This document shows positions 52,222 to 60,955 of a DNA stretch of 64,000 nucleotides, in pieces. How positions within the stretch are numbered: the first letter of the stretch is position 1; every line of letters starts with the position of its first letter. The notes below the pieces were generated by a model. That model had not been told where the DNA came from. It saw only the letters and a program-made list of their open reading frames with translations, and made no database searches. Source of the stretch: Pelosinus sp. IPA-1 (GTDB lineage: Bacteria > Bacillota > Negativicutes > DSM-13327); contig NZ_BSVC01000006.1 in NCBI RefSeq assembly GCF_030269905.1, forward strand, positions 1 through 64,000, given 5' to 3'. The position numbers and the translations under genes were made by a program.

Positions 52222-52294
52222 GCGCTGCTTTATTTGTGGGGCAAAAGAAAAAGGCGGTAAATGTACCAATAGAGAATGCTCACGGAGCAAATAA
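52211..52294 (+). CDS. zinc-binding microprotein 1 (27 residues)
   Basis: A complete 27-residue reading frame, ATG to TAA, overlapping the chaperone gene by 11 bp. It contains C-x2-C-x8-C-x4-C (first CFIC, second pair within KCTNREC) and ends in SRSK. A second copy with the same cysteine spacing and the same overlap follows the second fibre cassette (59042-59122), so selection is likely. It is too small to be noticed by most gene callers. The function is unknown. Confidence 0.75.
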   Translation: MIGKRCFICGAKEKGGKCTNRECSRSK

Positions 52295-52333
52295 GAGATT
52301 GGATATAGGCTATTAAATATAAGGGGGGGTTAG

Positions 52334-55300
52334 ATGTCTGATATTACATTAACAATACTGAAAAACCCTTTTAATATTAGTGACAGGGAAATAAAAAAAA
52401 TAGCGTATGCCCCGAGGAAAACGATAAGTGAATATATTCAACCAGTGATGATGGGGATTAAAGTAGAAGAAATGGTAGTTAGTCGTAACGGAGCTATAGT
52501 AGGTAATGAGCTGCTAAGTTCATTACCTATTGAAAGTGGCGACTATATTGCAGTATGTCCGGTAGTAGGTAAAGGCGGAGGCAAAAATATTCTTAGAATG
52601 ATTGCCACGGTGGCATTGATGGCGTACACAGGTAATATAGCAGCCGGGCATGGTTGGGGGGCAACGTTAGGTGGTGCTGGTTCGTGGGGGGCTTCATTGG
52701 CAGCTGGAGCAATTAGCATGGTTGGCGGTATGCTCATCAATCACTTGTTCCCGCAGCCAATGCCAGAAATGCCGAGTGCGGACATGGTAACATCTACACC
52801 AACCTATTCATGGGGAGGTTTGCAGTCTCTTTCAGGTCAGGGTAACGCTTTAGCTGTTACCTACGGAACCATGCGAACAGCAGGACAAATTTTGGCACAG
52901 CATGTCACTAATGGCGATGGAGATAAACAATATCTAAATCTTTTACTATGTGGTGGTGAGGGACCAGTCGATAGTATTACAGATATAAAAATAAATGATA
53001 ATCCTATATCATATTATACGGATGTTGCAAAACCAGTGTTAAGTTTTGGGACGAATGATCAAGTGGCAATTCCTTATTTTAACGATACTTATGCCGATCA
53101 GGCGTTAAACTATGAACTGATTCGGTCTGACGATTGGTTAACTACTCAGCAAACTGAGGGGAATGGCGGTGGAGGGCTGGAGATTACCCTTGAGTGCCCG
53201 AATGGATTGTATTATGCCAACGATCAAGGTAGTTTAGATAAAGCCACAGTAAAAGTACAAGGACGATATCGAAAAGTAGGAGCGGACGCTTGGATATGCT
53301 GGGACGAGTGGACTATTACTGCAGCACAAAATAATGCTGTCCGCAAGGTCTATAGAATCGATAATTTGCCTGTAGGAAAGTATGAAGTTCAATGTAGATG
53401 TTCATATAAATCAAATAAAGACGAATCACCTAGATACTGCACAAAAGTTTATTGGACACAACTTAGCCATATTATTCATGAGGATTTTTCGCGTCCAGGT
53501 AAAGTATTAGTAGCTATTAGAGCGTTGGCCACCGATCAATTGAGTGGCGGTTTACCTACGGTAACGTGGCTTCAGAGTGTAGAAACTGTAAATGTCTATA
53601 ATCCAATTAATGGTCAATATGAAAAAAAACCGGCTCGCATTCCGGCATGGGTAGCTTATGATTTATTACATCGCTGTAAAAAGATAAAAAATACCCAGAC
53701 AAGAGCAGATGAGTATGTAGTATTTGGTATTCCGGCTAACAGAATCGACTATCAGGCTTTCGCTGATTGGGCTGCCTTTTGTGCCGAAAGGAAGCTGGAT
53801 TTTGAACATATTTTTGATACTGCCTCTGATTTGTGGAGTTCTTTGCAAAAACCTGAAAGTGTAGGACGGGGAAAGGTTATTTTAAAAGGAACCCGTTATT
53901 CTTGTGTATGTGATAGACCGACTCAGCCTGTACAGCTTTTCACTATGGGGAATATTGTACAAGATAAATTCCAGGAGGATTTTCTGGGGATAAAAGATCG
54001 GGCCAATGCAGTTGAAATATCTTTTATAAACAAAGATAAAGGATATCAGAAGGATACGCTTACTATATATGGGGATGAGTGGGATAGCTTAGAGACAATT
54101 CAAAATCCGACTCAAATTACTTTGTATGGTTGTACATCTTATAAACAGGCATATCGTGAAGGTAAATACCGTTTACGATTAAACCAATATCTGCAACGTA
54201 CTGTATCTTTTGATGCTGATATTGATGCAATTGCTTGTCAAGTAGGAGATGTAATCCTAATTCAGCATGACATACCGCAATGGGGCTATGGTGGTAGAGT
54301 CTTAGCTGCCACAGAAAATACCATTCAGTTTGACCACAATATTACAATGGAGGCTGGGAAAGAATATTCTGTTATGGTACGGCTAGCAGATGATACTCTT
54401 GTAGAGAAACAGGTGATAGGTGCTGTAGCGGAAACAGATACAGTGACAGTGTCAACTTCATTTACATCCATTCCACAAAAGTGGGATGTTTTTAGTTTCG
54501 GTGAAAACTATAAGGTATCGAAGCCTTTTAGAGTGGTGAATATTAGTCGTTCTCAGGAATTCAAGCGAAGCATTACAGCACTGGAATATGTTGAAGCCAT
54601 ATATACAGAAGCAGATAACATTCCTGTAATTAATTATAGTGATTTGGATAACAGCGCTCCAGAGGTGAGTAATTTAAGTCTAGGACAGCAAACCTATAGG
54701 CAGAAGGACGGGACTATCATATCTGAAATAGATTGCTCATGGATAGTACCTAAACAATATATCAAAAATTCAATTGTTTGGTACAGTAGAGATGGGGGGC
54801 AATCATGGGTTTTATGGGGTAATACAACGAATAATTTAGCAGTGATTACAGGCGTAAAATCTCAAGAAACATATTTAGTTAAAGTATGTACGCTGAACTA
54901 TTCAGGTGTGGTTTCGCCAGGCATTATTTCAAAAGGAATTTATATTACAGGTAAGGATGAACCGCCTTCTGATATTTCTATTTTGAGTGCATGGCAGGAT
55001 ATTAGCGACAGTACAAAAGTTGTACTGCAGTGGTCGGTGGTGAAGGATATTGATCTCAAAGGCTATGAAATTAGAGTAGGTACGTCTTGGGATGCTGGAG
55101 AGGCAATTACTAGTATAGTATATGGAACAACGTTTACATATACTACGAAGAAAGACGGAGTGTATAATTTTTTCATAAAAGCTGTTGACAATAGCGGAAA
55201 CTATTCTGTAACCGCAAAGATAACGACTCTCGATATTGTCATCACGCCAAATACGATATCTAATTTCAATGTCAAGCAACTTGAAACAGATAGAAGTAGA

Positions 55301-57331
55301 TTAAAAATGACTTGGGATATGAATATTGAAAATGATTTGGCCTATTATGAAATTCGTCAAGGTGATAACTGGGATACTGCAAAGATTACTGCAACGCAAA
55401 TTAAGGCTACATTCTTTGAGTATCAACTCCTTGAGGAAGGTAACTATAGCTTTTTAATAAAAGCTGTTAATGTCGCCGGAAATATGAGTATTCATCCAGG
55501 ACAATATACAAAGCAGTATACATTGCGTCCTAATGCTCCTTCCTCGGGAGGGATTATTCAGGATCGCAGTGATAAAACAACGCTGGTAGTGAGTTGGGAC
55601 AATATACCGGATAAGGATTTGTATCAATATGAAGTGCGTTTAGGGAATGCCTGGGATATAGCTACATCTATAGCAACTACGAAGGAGTTAAATATTAGGT
55701 ATAAACTGGCATTAAGCGGCAGGTACAATCTTATGATTCGCGCTCAGAACGTTGCTGGCTATATGTCTAACATCTTAAATCTTACTATTGATGCTGATAT
55801 TGAAGCCATGGATATAACAGGGTTTTCAGCCACGCAACTTTCTTCAGATCGTACCAAAGTACGGCTGCAATGGAATACGCCTAGTGAATTGGATATTGCG
55901 TATTGTGAAATACGGAAAGGTCCTACATGGGATAGTAGTGTGGTGATTGGTAATCGGGTAACTGGAACATTTTTTGATACCATCATAGCAGAAGAATCAA
56001 AACAAATATTTTGGATAAAAGCAGTAAATATAGGTGGGATCTATAGTCAATTTCCGGTAAGTGCAGAGGGAATTTTTAATTTGAATCCTGATTGTCCGAC
56101 AAATTTGCAAGCAATGCATGATTCAAATGACCGTTCGAATGTCATTATTAGTTGGACGGGCATTATAGAAACGGATTTGTTTGAGTATGAGTTGCGGGTA
56201 GGTTATACATGGAATTCAAGTAGTTTAGTAGCTAAAACAAAAGAAAGTCAAGTGACTTACCGACCGTCTGATAGTGGCGATGTGAAATTCATTATAAAGG
56301 CAAAGAATACTGCTGGTTTTTATTCGGATGAACTATTTATACACTTCAATGCTCGATTGGAGCCAGCAGATGTTGTAGGTTTTCAAGTGATACAGAATGG
56401 CGATAATGTACAGTTTTTATGGCAAAAATCAATTGAACCTGATGTTGTTGGATACGAAATTCGTGAAGGCAGTACCTTTGAAAATGGGATGCTGGTAACT
56501 ACGGGTATTACACAGACGTTCTTACAGGTACCAATCGATACAGAGCGAACATATCGTTATCATATTAAAGCTATCAATCGTTCGGGATTCTACAGTCAGC
56601 GAGCAATGTCAGTATCTATTGTTATAATAGGATTATTGCCCAAAAATACAATTCAAACTTATGACGAAGTGAAGCTGCAAAATGGCACAGCAACTAATGT
56701 GGAATTTGCTCCTAGTCTCATTAATTTTAGTAATTTTGAAGGTCTGTTTAGCGACTATCCTACTACACGTTATAGCGAAGTTGGCGGGCAAAAGGTATTA
56801 AAGTTACAACAGCAAAACGGTGTATATATGTCAACTGGTGAATATTGTTGTCAGCGTAAAGATCTGGAACAAGTAATTACTGCAAATATTTCTACGCAAT
56901 TTGTTACATCTATTTTGCGTTGCAGTGGAGTGATGGCAAAACTTCAATACCGTATCAGTACTGATAGTATGACATGGAACGCATGGCGGGATTTTTCGCC
57001 TGTTTTAGCAACCTTTCGCTATATAGATTTTCGTGTACAATTAGCGACATCTGACTTAGCAAAAACACCGGAAGTAAACCAATTTACGATTAATATTGAT
57101 GTGCCGGACACAGATAAAGCTGGGATGGCTATAATAGCGAGTGGTGGATCAGATATTAGTTATGGATATAACTATTATACACTTCCTAGTGTACTGCCTA
57201 CAGCAATTGGACAAGGGGTAAGGGCAGAGCTAATTAGTATAGCAAAAGATAAGTTTCGCTGTCGTGTGATCAATTCAACAGGGCAAGATGTTGACAATGG
57301 AAAAATAACTTGGATTTCAAAAGGCTACTAA
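52334..57331 (+). CDS. central tail tip protein J, copy 2
   Basis: A 1665-residue paralogue of the protein at 45694. Its first 770 or so residues are strongly similar to copy 1 in protein and DNA, including the N-terminal SDITLTILKNPFNISDREIK. It lacks the 85-residue insertion. The second half differs: about six fibronectin-type III repeats (about 790-1440; recurring W-x5-D-x2-Y-E-I-R and Y-x-F-x-I-K-A-V-N patterns) and a new C-terminal domain. It begins a second full tip/fibre cassette. A strong AAGGGGGGG precedes ATG 52334. Confidence 0.88.
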   Translation: MSDITLTILKNPFNISDREIKKIAYAPRKTISEYIQPVMMGIKVEEMVVSRNGAIVGNELLSSLPIESGDYIAVCPVVGKGGGKNILRMIATVALMAYTGNIAAGHGWGATLGGAGSWGASLAAGAISMVGGMLINHLFPQPMPEMPSADMVTSTPTYSWGGLQSLSGQGNALAVTYGTMRTAGQILAQHVTNGDGDKQYLNLLLCGGEGPVDSITDIKINDNPISYYTDVAKPVLSFGTNDQVAIPYFNDTYADQALNYELIRSDDWLTTQQTEGNGGGGLEITLECPNGLYYANDQGSLDKATVKVQGRYRKVGADAWICWDEWTITAAQNNAVRKVYRIDNLPVGKYEVQCRCSYKSNKDESPRYCTKVYWTQLSHIIHEDFSRPGKVLVAIRALATDQLSGGLPTVTWLQSVETVNVYNPINGQYEKKPARIPAWVAYDLLHRCKKIKNTQTRADEYVVFGIPANRIDYQAFADWAAFCAERKLDFEHIFDTASDLWSSLQKPESVGRGKVILKGTRYSCVCDRPTQPVQLFTMGNIVQDKFQEDFLGIKDRANAVEISFINKDKGYQKDTLTIYGDEWDSLETIQNPTQITLYGCTSYKQAYREGKYRLRLNQYLQRTVSFDADIDAIACQVGDVILIQHDIPQWGYGGRVLAATENTIQFDHNITMEAGKEYSVMVRLADDTLVEKQVIGAVAETDTVTVSTSFTSIPQKWDVFSFGENYKVSKPFRVVNISRSQEFKRSITALEYVEAIYTEADNIPVINYSDLDNSAPEVSNLSLGQQTYRQKDGTIISEIDCSWIVPKQYIKNSIVWYSRDGGQSWVLWGNTTNNLAVITGVKSQETYLVKVCTLNYSGVVSPGIISKGIYITGKDEPPSDISILSAWQDISDSTKVVLQWSVVKDIDLKGYEIRVGTSWDAGEAITSIVYGTTFTYTTKKDGVYNFFIKAVDNSGNYSVTAKITTLDIVITPNTISNFNVKQLETDRSRLKMTWDMNIENDLAYYEIRQGDNWDTAKITATQIKATFFEYQLLEEGNYSFLIKAVNVAGNMSIHPGQYTKQYTLRPNAPSSGGIIQDRSDKTTLVVSWDNIPDKDLYQYEVRLGNAWDIATSIATTKELNIRYKLALSGRYNLMIRAQNVAGYMSNILNLTIDADIEAMDITGFSATQLSSDRTKVRLQWNTPSELDIAYCEIRKGPTWDSSVVIGNRVTGTFFDTIIAEESKQIFWIKAVNIGGIYSQFPVSAEGIFNLNPDCPTNLQAMHDSNDRSNVIISWTGIIETDLFEYELRVGYTWNSSSLVAKTKESQVTYRPSDSGDVKFIIKAKNTAGFYSDELFIHFNARLEPADVVGFQVIQNGDNVQFLWQKSIEPDVVGYEIREGSTFENGMLVTTGITQTFLQVPIDTERTYRYHIKAINRSGFYSQRAMSVSIVIIGLLPKNTIQTYDEVKLQNGTATNVEFAPSLINFSNFEGLFSDYPTTRYSEVGGQKVLKLQQQNGVYMSTGEYCCQRKDLEQVITANISTQFVTSILRCSGVMAKLQYRISTDSMTWNAWRDFSPVLATFRYIDFRVQLATSDLAKTPEVNQFTINIDVPDTDKAGMAIIASGGSDISYGYNYYTLPSVLPTAIGQGVRAELISIAKDKFRCRVINSTGQDVDNGKITWISKGY

Positions 57332-57365
57332 ATATAGTCTTTTATCATTTAGAGGAGAGATGTTT

Positions 57366-58691
57366 ATGGCAAATTATAATGCTAATTTACCAGCAGATAC
57401 AGATTTCATTGCAGATGGCCCAAAGGAAATACGTGAAAATCAGGAAGCATTGCGTGTTGATCAAATAGTAGATGCGGGAAGAGTGAAAGGTCTGGTGCCG
57501 GGAAATGGAAGTGGTCAAATTCCCATTTCAAATGGTAATGTAAATGTCGATTTGAATGCAGAAAAACTGCAAAATAAAACGCCTGCTGATTTCGCAGATG
57601 TAAATCATGTTCATGGGGTTGCGACAACAGCAAGTAATGGTATGATGTCAAATACTGATAAAGCAAAGCTAGATAGTATAGCTTCTAGTGCACAGCCAAA
57701 TCAAAATGCATTTTCAAATATTTTAGTAGGTGGGACAACGATTCAGGCCGATAGTCAGACAGATGTCTTAGAACTTGCGTCAGGAGCAAATGTTACACTT
57801 GCTCCTGACGCAGCCAATGATAAAGTGACAATATCCGTTAGCGGCAAAGTTCCTAGTGCAAGTAATGCAGATTATGCCACGACTGCGGGGGCGGCTCCAG
57901 CAAATGGAGGTACGGCCAGTACTATAAGCGGAACGATAACCGGTAATCAAGTTATTGCTGATAGAGGTGATACTAATACTGATCTAGGAACCGCAAGGGA
58001 ATTTCGGTGGAGAAATTACGGCAAAGGTCATACGATAATTGATAATAGTAAAGGAGAATATCCAGGTGGTAATACAAATCCACAAAATGCCTGGTCTGCA
58101 ACATATCCAATACTTATGGGATACAACGGAAGTCAGACCTATGGGGTAAGAGTAGATAGTGCTCGAGTAGCAGATACTGCAGTAAGTGCCCCAGCTAATG
58201 GAGGAATATCTGATTCTTCTCATTATGGGGAAAGGTTGCGTAGAAATGATTCTGGAGACAATTACTCTGTTCAAACGAATTGGGATGGAACGTATTGGAA
58301 TTTGAAGGGATATACTCCTAATGATGCTTATCATGCGCCTTGTAAGGTGGCTTATGCAGATAATGCGAACACCGTAGGTGGTCAAACTGTTGCACAGCTT
58401 CAAGCAACTTTATCGCCAGCCGCTAATGTGTCTATTTTAACAGGAGTAGTGAGTTCACATTGGGTTAGTACTCGTTCTTGGATTACCCATGGGTTTAGTA
58501 CAGTTACCCATTATGCTTATACCCATGCAGTCGATTTGCCTTTACCAAGTGGATTTACCGCAAATCAATGTAAATTATTAGCTTTTGGTCCAACAGGTAC
58601 ATACACAACATCATCTTTTAGTATCGGTGAATTACCAGAAGCAGATAATAATCCAAGATATTATTCGTATATTGTGATAGGAGTGAAATAA
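57366..58691 (+). CDS. module B tail fibre 2
   Basis: A 441-residue fibre. The N-terminal part (about 1-100) attaches to the tip (NLPADTDFIADGPKEIRENQ) and contains NHVHGVATTASNGMMSNTDK, a collar motif frequent in phage fibres. Triple-helix-like repeats follow, then a C-terminal tip (about 330-441). It is unrelated to fibre 1 in its outer parts. ATG 57366 is eight bases after GAGGAG; ATG 57360 is too close. Confidence 0.82.
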   Translation: MANYNANLPADTDFIADGPKEIRENQEALRVDQIVDAGRVKGLVPGNGSGQIPISNGNVNVDLNAEKLQNKTPADFADVNHVHGVATTASNGMMSNTDKAKLDSIASSAQPNQNAFSNILVGGTTIQADSQTDVLELASGANVTLAPDAANDKVTISVSGKVPSASNADYATTAGAAPANGGTASTISGTITGNQVIADRGDTNTDLGTAREFRWRNYGKGHTIIDNSKGEYPGGNTNPQNAWSATYPILMGYNGSQTYGVRVDSARVADTAVSAPANGGISDSSHYGERLRRNDSGDNYSVQTNWDGTYWNLKGYTPNDAYHAPCKVAYADNANTVGGQTVAQLQATLSPAANVSILTGVVSSHWVSTRSWITHGFSTVTHYAYTHAVDLPLPSGFTANQCKLLAFGPTGTYTTSSFSIGELPEADNNPRYYSYIVIGVK

Positions 58692-58692
58692 T

Positions 58693-59049
58693 ATGTGGTA
58701 TTTATTTAGAGGCACGTCTTGTATTGGTCTTTGCTCAGATGCACCAAATACCGAAATCTTAAAAGGGCAAGGAGTCGTTGCTATATTTAGTGAAAAAAAT
58801 ATACAGGTCGATAAAGCAGTCTTAGTAGAGGATGAAATTCAAGAAAAAATACCAACATTAGCAGAAAAAAGAACACAAGCGCTTATTGACCTTGATGCAC
58901 AATACGATTCATATTTCACTGCGTTATCAAAATCATTAGGTCTGGCAATGCTAGATAATGACGCTGACTTAATTAATGAACTCAGAGCGGATTATGTTGA
59001 ATTAAAACGAGTTTATGACGCTAATAAAGGAGAAATAGAAAATGGATAA
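58693..59049 (+). CDS. fibre-associated chaperone-like protein 2
   Basis: A 118-residue paralogue of the 51892 product with the same C-terminal helix pair (LDAQYDSYFTALSKSL, LRADYVELKRVYD). The N-terminal half is unlike copy 1, suggesting that it matches its own fibre. It begins one base past the fibre 2 stop and overlaps the microprotein gene by 8 bp. Confidence 0.8.
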   Translation: MWYLFRGTSCIGLCSDAPNTEILKGQGVVAIFSEKNIQVDKAVLVEDEIQEKIPTLAEKRTQALIDLDAQYDSYFTALSKSLGLAMLDNDADLINELRADYVELKRVYDANKGEIENG

Positions 59050-59122
59050 ACGTTGTTTTATATGTGGGTATAAAGAAAAAGAAGGTAAATGTGAAAATCC
59101 CAATTGTAGTCGTAGTAAGTAA
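59042..59122 (+). CDS. zinc-binding microprotein 2 (26 residues)
   Basis: A paralogue of the 52211 product: KRCFICG, then C-x8-C-x4-C spacing and the same SRSK end. It overlaps the chaperone gene by 8 bp. Having the same position and cysteine spacing in both fibre cassettes makes it very unlikely to be chance. Confidence 0.77.
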   Translation: MDKRCFICGYKEKEGKCENPNCSRSK

Positions 59123-59163
59123 TGTAATTTTGTTTTTAAGGTAGGAATACTATTTTGCTATAG

Positions 59164-59190
59164 AGGCAGGTTTTTAACCTGCCTTTTTTA
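59164..59190 (+). terminator. terminator after fibre cassette 2
   Basis: A perfect 9-bp stem (59164-59172 with 59176-59184) followed by TTTTT. It separates the tail genes from the lysis genes. Confidence 0.88.
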
Positions 59191-59204
59191 TATTGAGGTG
59201 ACAA

Positions 59205-59558
59205 ATGGAAGCAATTATGCAGTTAATAATCACACAAGGGGCTGGAGTAGTAGCATTAACTATTGTATTTTACCAATATTATGCTATGCCTAAAAAAATC
59301 GAAATGAATAAAAAAATTATTGAAGCTTTAAAAAGAGTAATTGAAGAAAATGGCAAGACGATGCTGGCAGTGGTTAAGATTTTAAATAATATTTCAGAAC
59401 GTTTGACAACTCATGAAAATAGGGCATGTGAATTAGAATACAAATTAGAAAGTATTACAGAAAATATTCAAAGAAGTTTGCAAACTATTAATGATTGCAG
59501 TGAAGAGATGAAAACTTCATTAACAAAAATAGAAATCTACTCAGGAAATAAAAAGTAG
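59205..59558 (+). CDS. lysis cassette membrane/coiled-coil protein (BhlA/XhlA-like)
   Basis: A 117-residue protein with one N-terminal membrane segment (about 8-26) and a long coiled coil. This layout matches holin-associated proteins such as BhlA or XhlA of Bacillus prophages. It is the first gene of the lysis cassette. GAGGTG precedes the ATG. Confidence 0.75.
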   Translation: MEAIMQLIITQGAGVVALTIVFYQYYAMPKKIEMNKKIIEALKRVIEENGKTMLAVVKILNNISERLTTHENRACELEYKLESITENIQRSLQTINDCSEEMKTSLTKIEIYSGNKK

Positions 59559-59566
59559 GTGATAGT

Positions 59567-59830
59567 ATGATGCGTAAAATAATATGCTTTTTGGCGGATA
59601 ATTGGGTTGGTGTTGTGATCTCGATGGTGTTAGCACTTTTTGTGTTTTGGGCGTTTGGCTTTATGTCAAACGCTCTTTTTAGTACTAAATTTGAACTATC
59701 ATCCTGTTGGGCAGGTGTAGCCGCTATTAGTACAGCAGGAGTAGTTAGTTTAGGAAAGTATTGGACAGATTCCAAACATAACAGTCCTGTAAGTGAAATG
59801 CCAAATAGGGGGGATAAAAATGATATCTGA
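59567..59830 (+). CDS. putative holin
   Basis: An 87-residue protein with two hydrophobic segments (about 12-33 and 42-62) and a charged tail: the size, topology and position of a phage holin that opens the inner membrane at lysis time. It overlaps the endolysin gene by 11 bp. The exact holin family is not certain. Confidence 0.75.
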   Translation: MMRKIICFLADNWVGVVISMVLALFVFWAFGFMSNALFSTKFELSSCWAGVAAISTAGVVSLGKYWTDSKHNSPVSEMPNRGDKNDI

Positions 59831-60257
59831 AGAATTTATCAATTGGATTGCGCCTGGAGTGCAAGAAATATGCAAAAAATATAACCTGTTTTCTAGTGTT
59901 TGTATTGCTCAGGCGGCACTTGAATCTGGTTGGGGTAGGTATACGATTGGAAAATATAATTTGTTTGGGCGTAAAGCGGTAGATGGAGATAAATCTATAT
60001 TGGTTACGACTCAGGAGTGTTATGACGGAGAGTGGCAGAATATATCTGCGGCCTTTAAAGATTATGACTCTTTGGAAGATGCAATTGAAGATTATTGCGT
60101 CTTACTTACAGAAGAACCAGTCTATGCGTCTTGTCTGGAACAAACGACGGTAGAGGATTTCGTGAATACATTAGGACCAATCTATGCTACCGATCCTGAA
60201 TATGCAAATAAGATACTGCAAACAATTGGTGCCAGTGAGTTACAAGAATATGATTAA
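59820..60257 (+). CDS. endolysin, glucosaminidase family
   Basis: A 145-residue glucosaminidase domain (FlgJ/LYZ2 type) that hydrolyses the peptidoglycan glycan strand. It has the catalytic Glu in QAALESGWG near residue 32, the fold motif KYNLFGRK, and the C-terminal SLEDAIEDYCVLLTEEP and ATDPEYANKI. There is no signal peptide, so it needs the holin to reach the wall. ATG 59820 behind GGGGGGA is the real start. Confidence 0.9.
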   Translation: MISEEFINWIAPGVQEICKKYNLFSSVCIAQAALESGWGRYTIGKYNLFGRKAVDGDKSILVTTQECYDGEWQNISAAFKDYDSLEDAIEDYCVLLTEEPVYASCLEQTTVEDFVNTLGPIYATDPEYANKILQTIGASELQEYD

Positions 60258-60809
60258 TAGATGGAATAGGGTAAAGCTGTGGTTACAGCGGGAATGGAAA
60301 TTTGTCATAGTGTTATTCATGGGGTTTGTATTTTATGGATACTCCTGCTATGAATACGATAAATCAAGATCAGTGCCTATGAAGACAATTACCCAACTTT
60401 CTGCTGATGAGATAGTAAAAGCAATTAGCAAGCTTAATATTCCTGTGACTCCCACTGAAACTAAATTTATTACCCAAGAAATCGTAAAACGTGAACAATT
60501 GCCTCCTGGGATTATCTATGTAACAAAAAATCAGAAAGAAGCCGATGTTGAAGTTGATAAAATAGCAAAGTAAGATAAAGCCGACTTTTTGCTTAAAAAC
60601 ACCACAAACGATAATGGAACCATTACTAATAAATATTATGGTGTACATATGGAGAAGAAACATGAAATAAAATTAGGAGTATCTAATATAGATCACGAAT
60701 TCTATATATCTGCGGGTACCAAAATAAAAATATAGATATGATTTTTCATAGCAAGGATTTGAAAAGAATAGATGGCGCTTCAGTAATGATGACTGTGGCA
60801 CGGTTTTAA
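60250..60809 (+). pseudogene. degraded lysis-cassette gene (spanin-like membrane protein?)
   Basis: ATG 60250 overlaps the endolysin. The 107-codon first part encodes one membrane segment (about 12-32) and a periplasmic segment, ending at TAA 60571-60573. The same frame then stays open for 53 more codons (60574-60732, to TAG 60733) and reads as good protein (NKYYGVHMEKKHEIKLGVS). A further piece (60738-60809, -1 frame) ends in IDGASVMMTVARF. Together they look like one gene of about 185 codons broken by a nonsense codon and a frameshift. Position and topology suggest a spanin-like role, useful in an outer-membrane-bearing host, but homology was not checked. The first 107 codons may still be expressed. 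Confidence 0.55.
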
Positions 60810-60832
60810 GAATAATATTATTTTTGTATTTT

Positions 60833-60863
60833 AGACATTTGTTGTAATGGCAGATGTCTTTTA
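60833..60863 (+). terminator. terminator after lysis cassette
   Basis: A 9-bp stem with one G-U pair (60833-60841 with 60851-60859) followed by TTT. It isolates the effector gene from the lysis genes. Confidence 0.7.
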
Positions 60864-60955
60864 TATTACTAAATTTAAACTACTACAAATTATGTTTGGT
60901 GGGTGTCCACGTACACTATAATTTAGATTTTCAAAGGGAAGGAGATAGAGATTTG

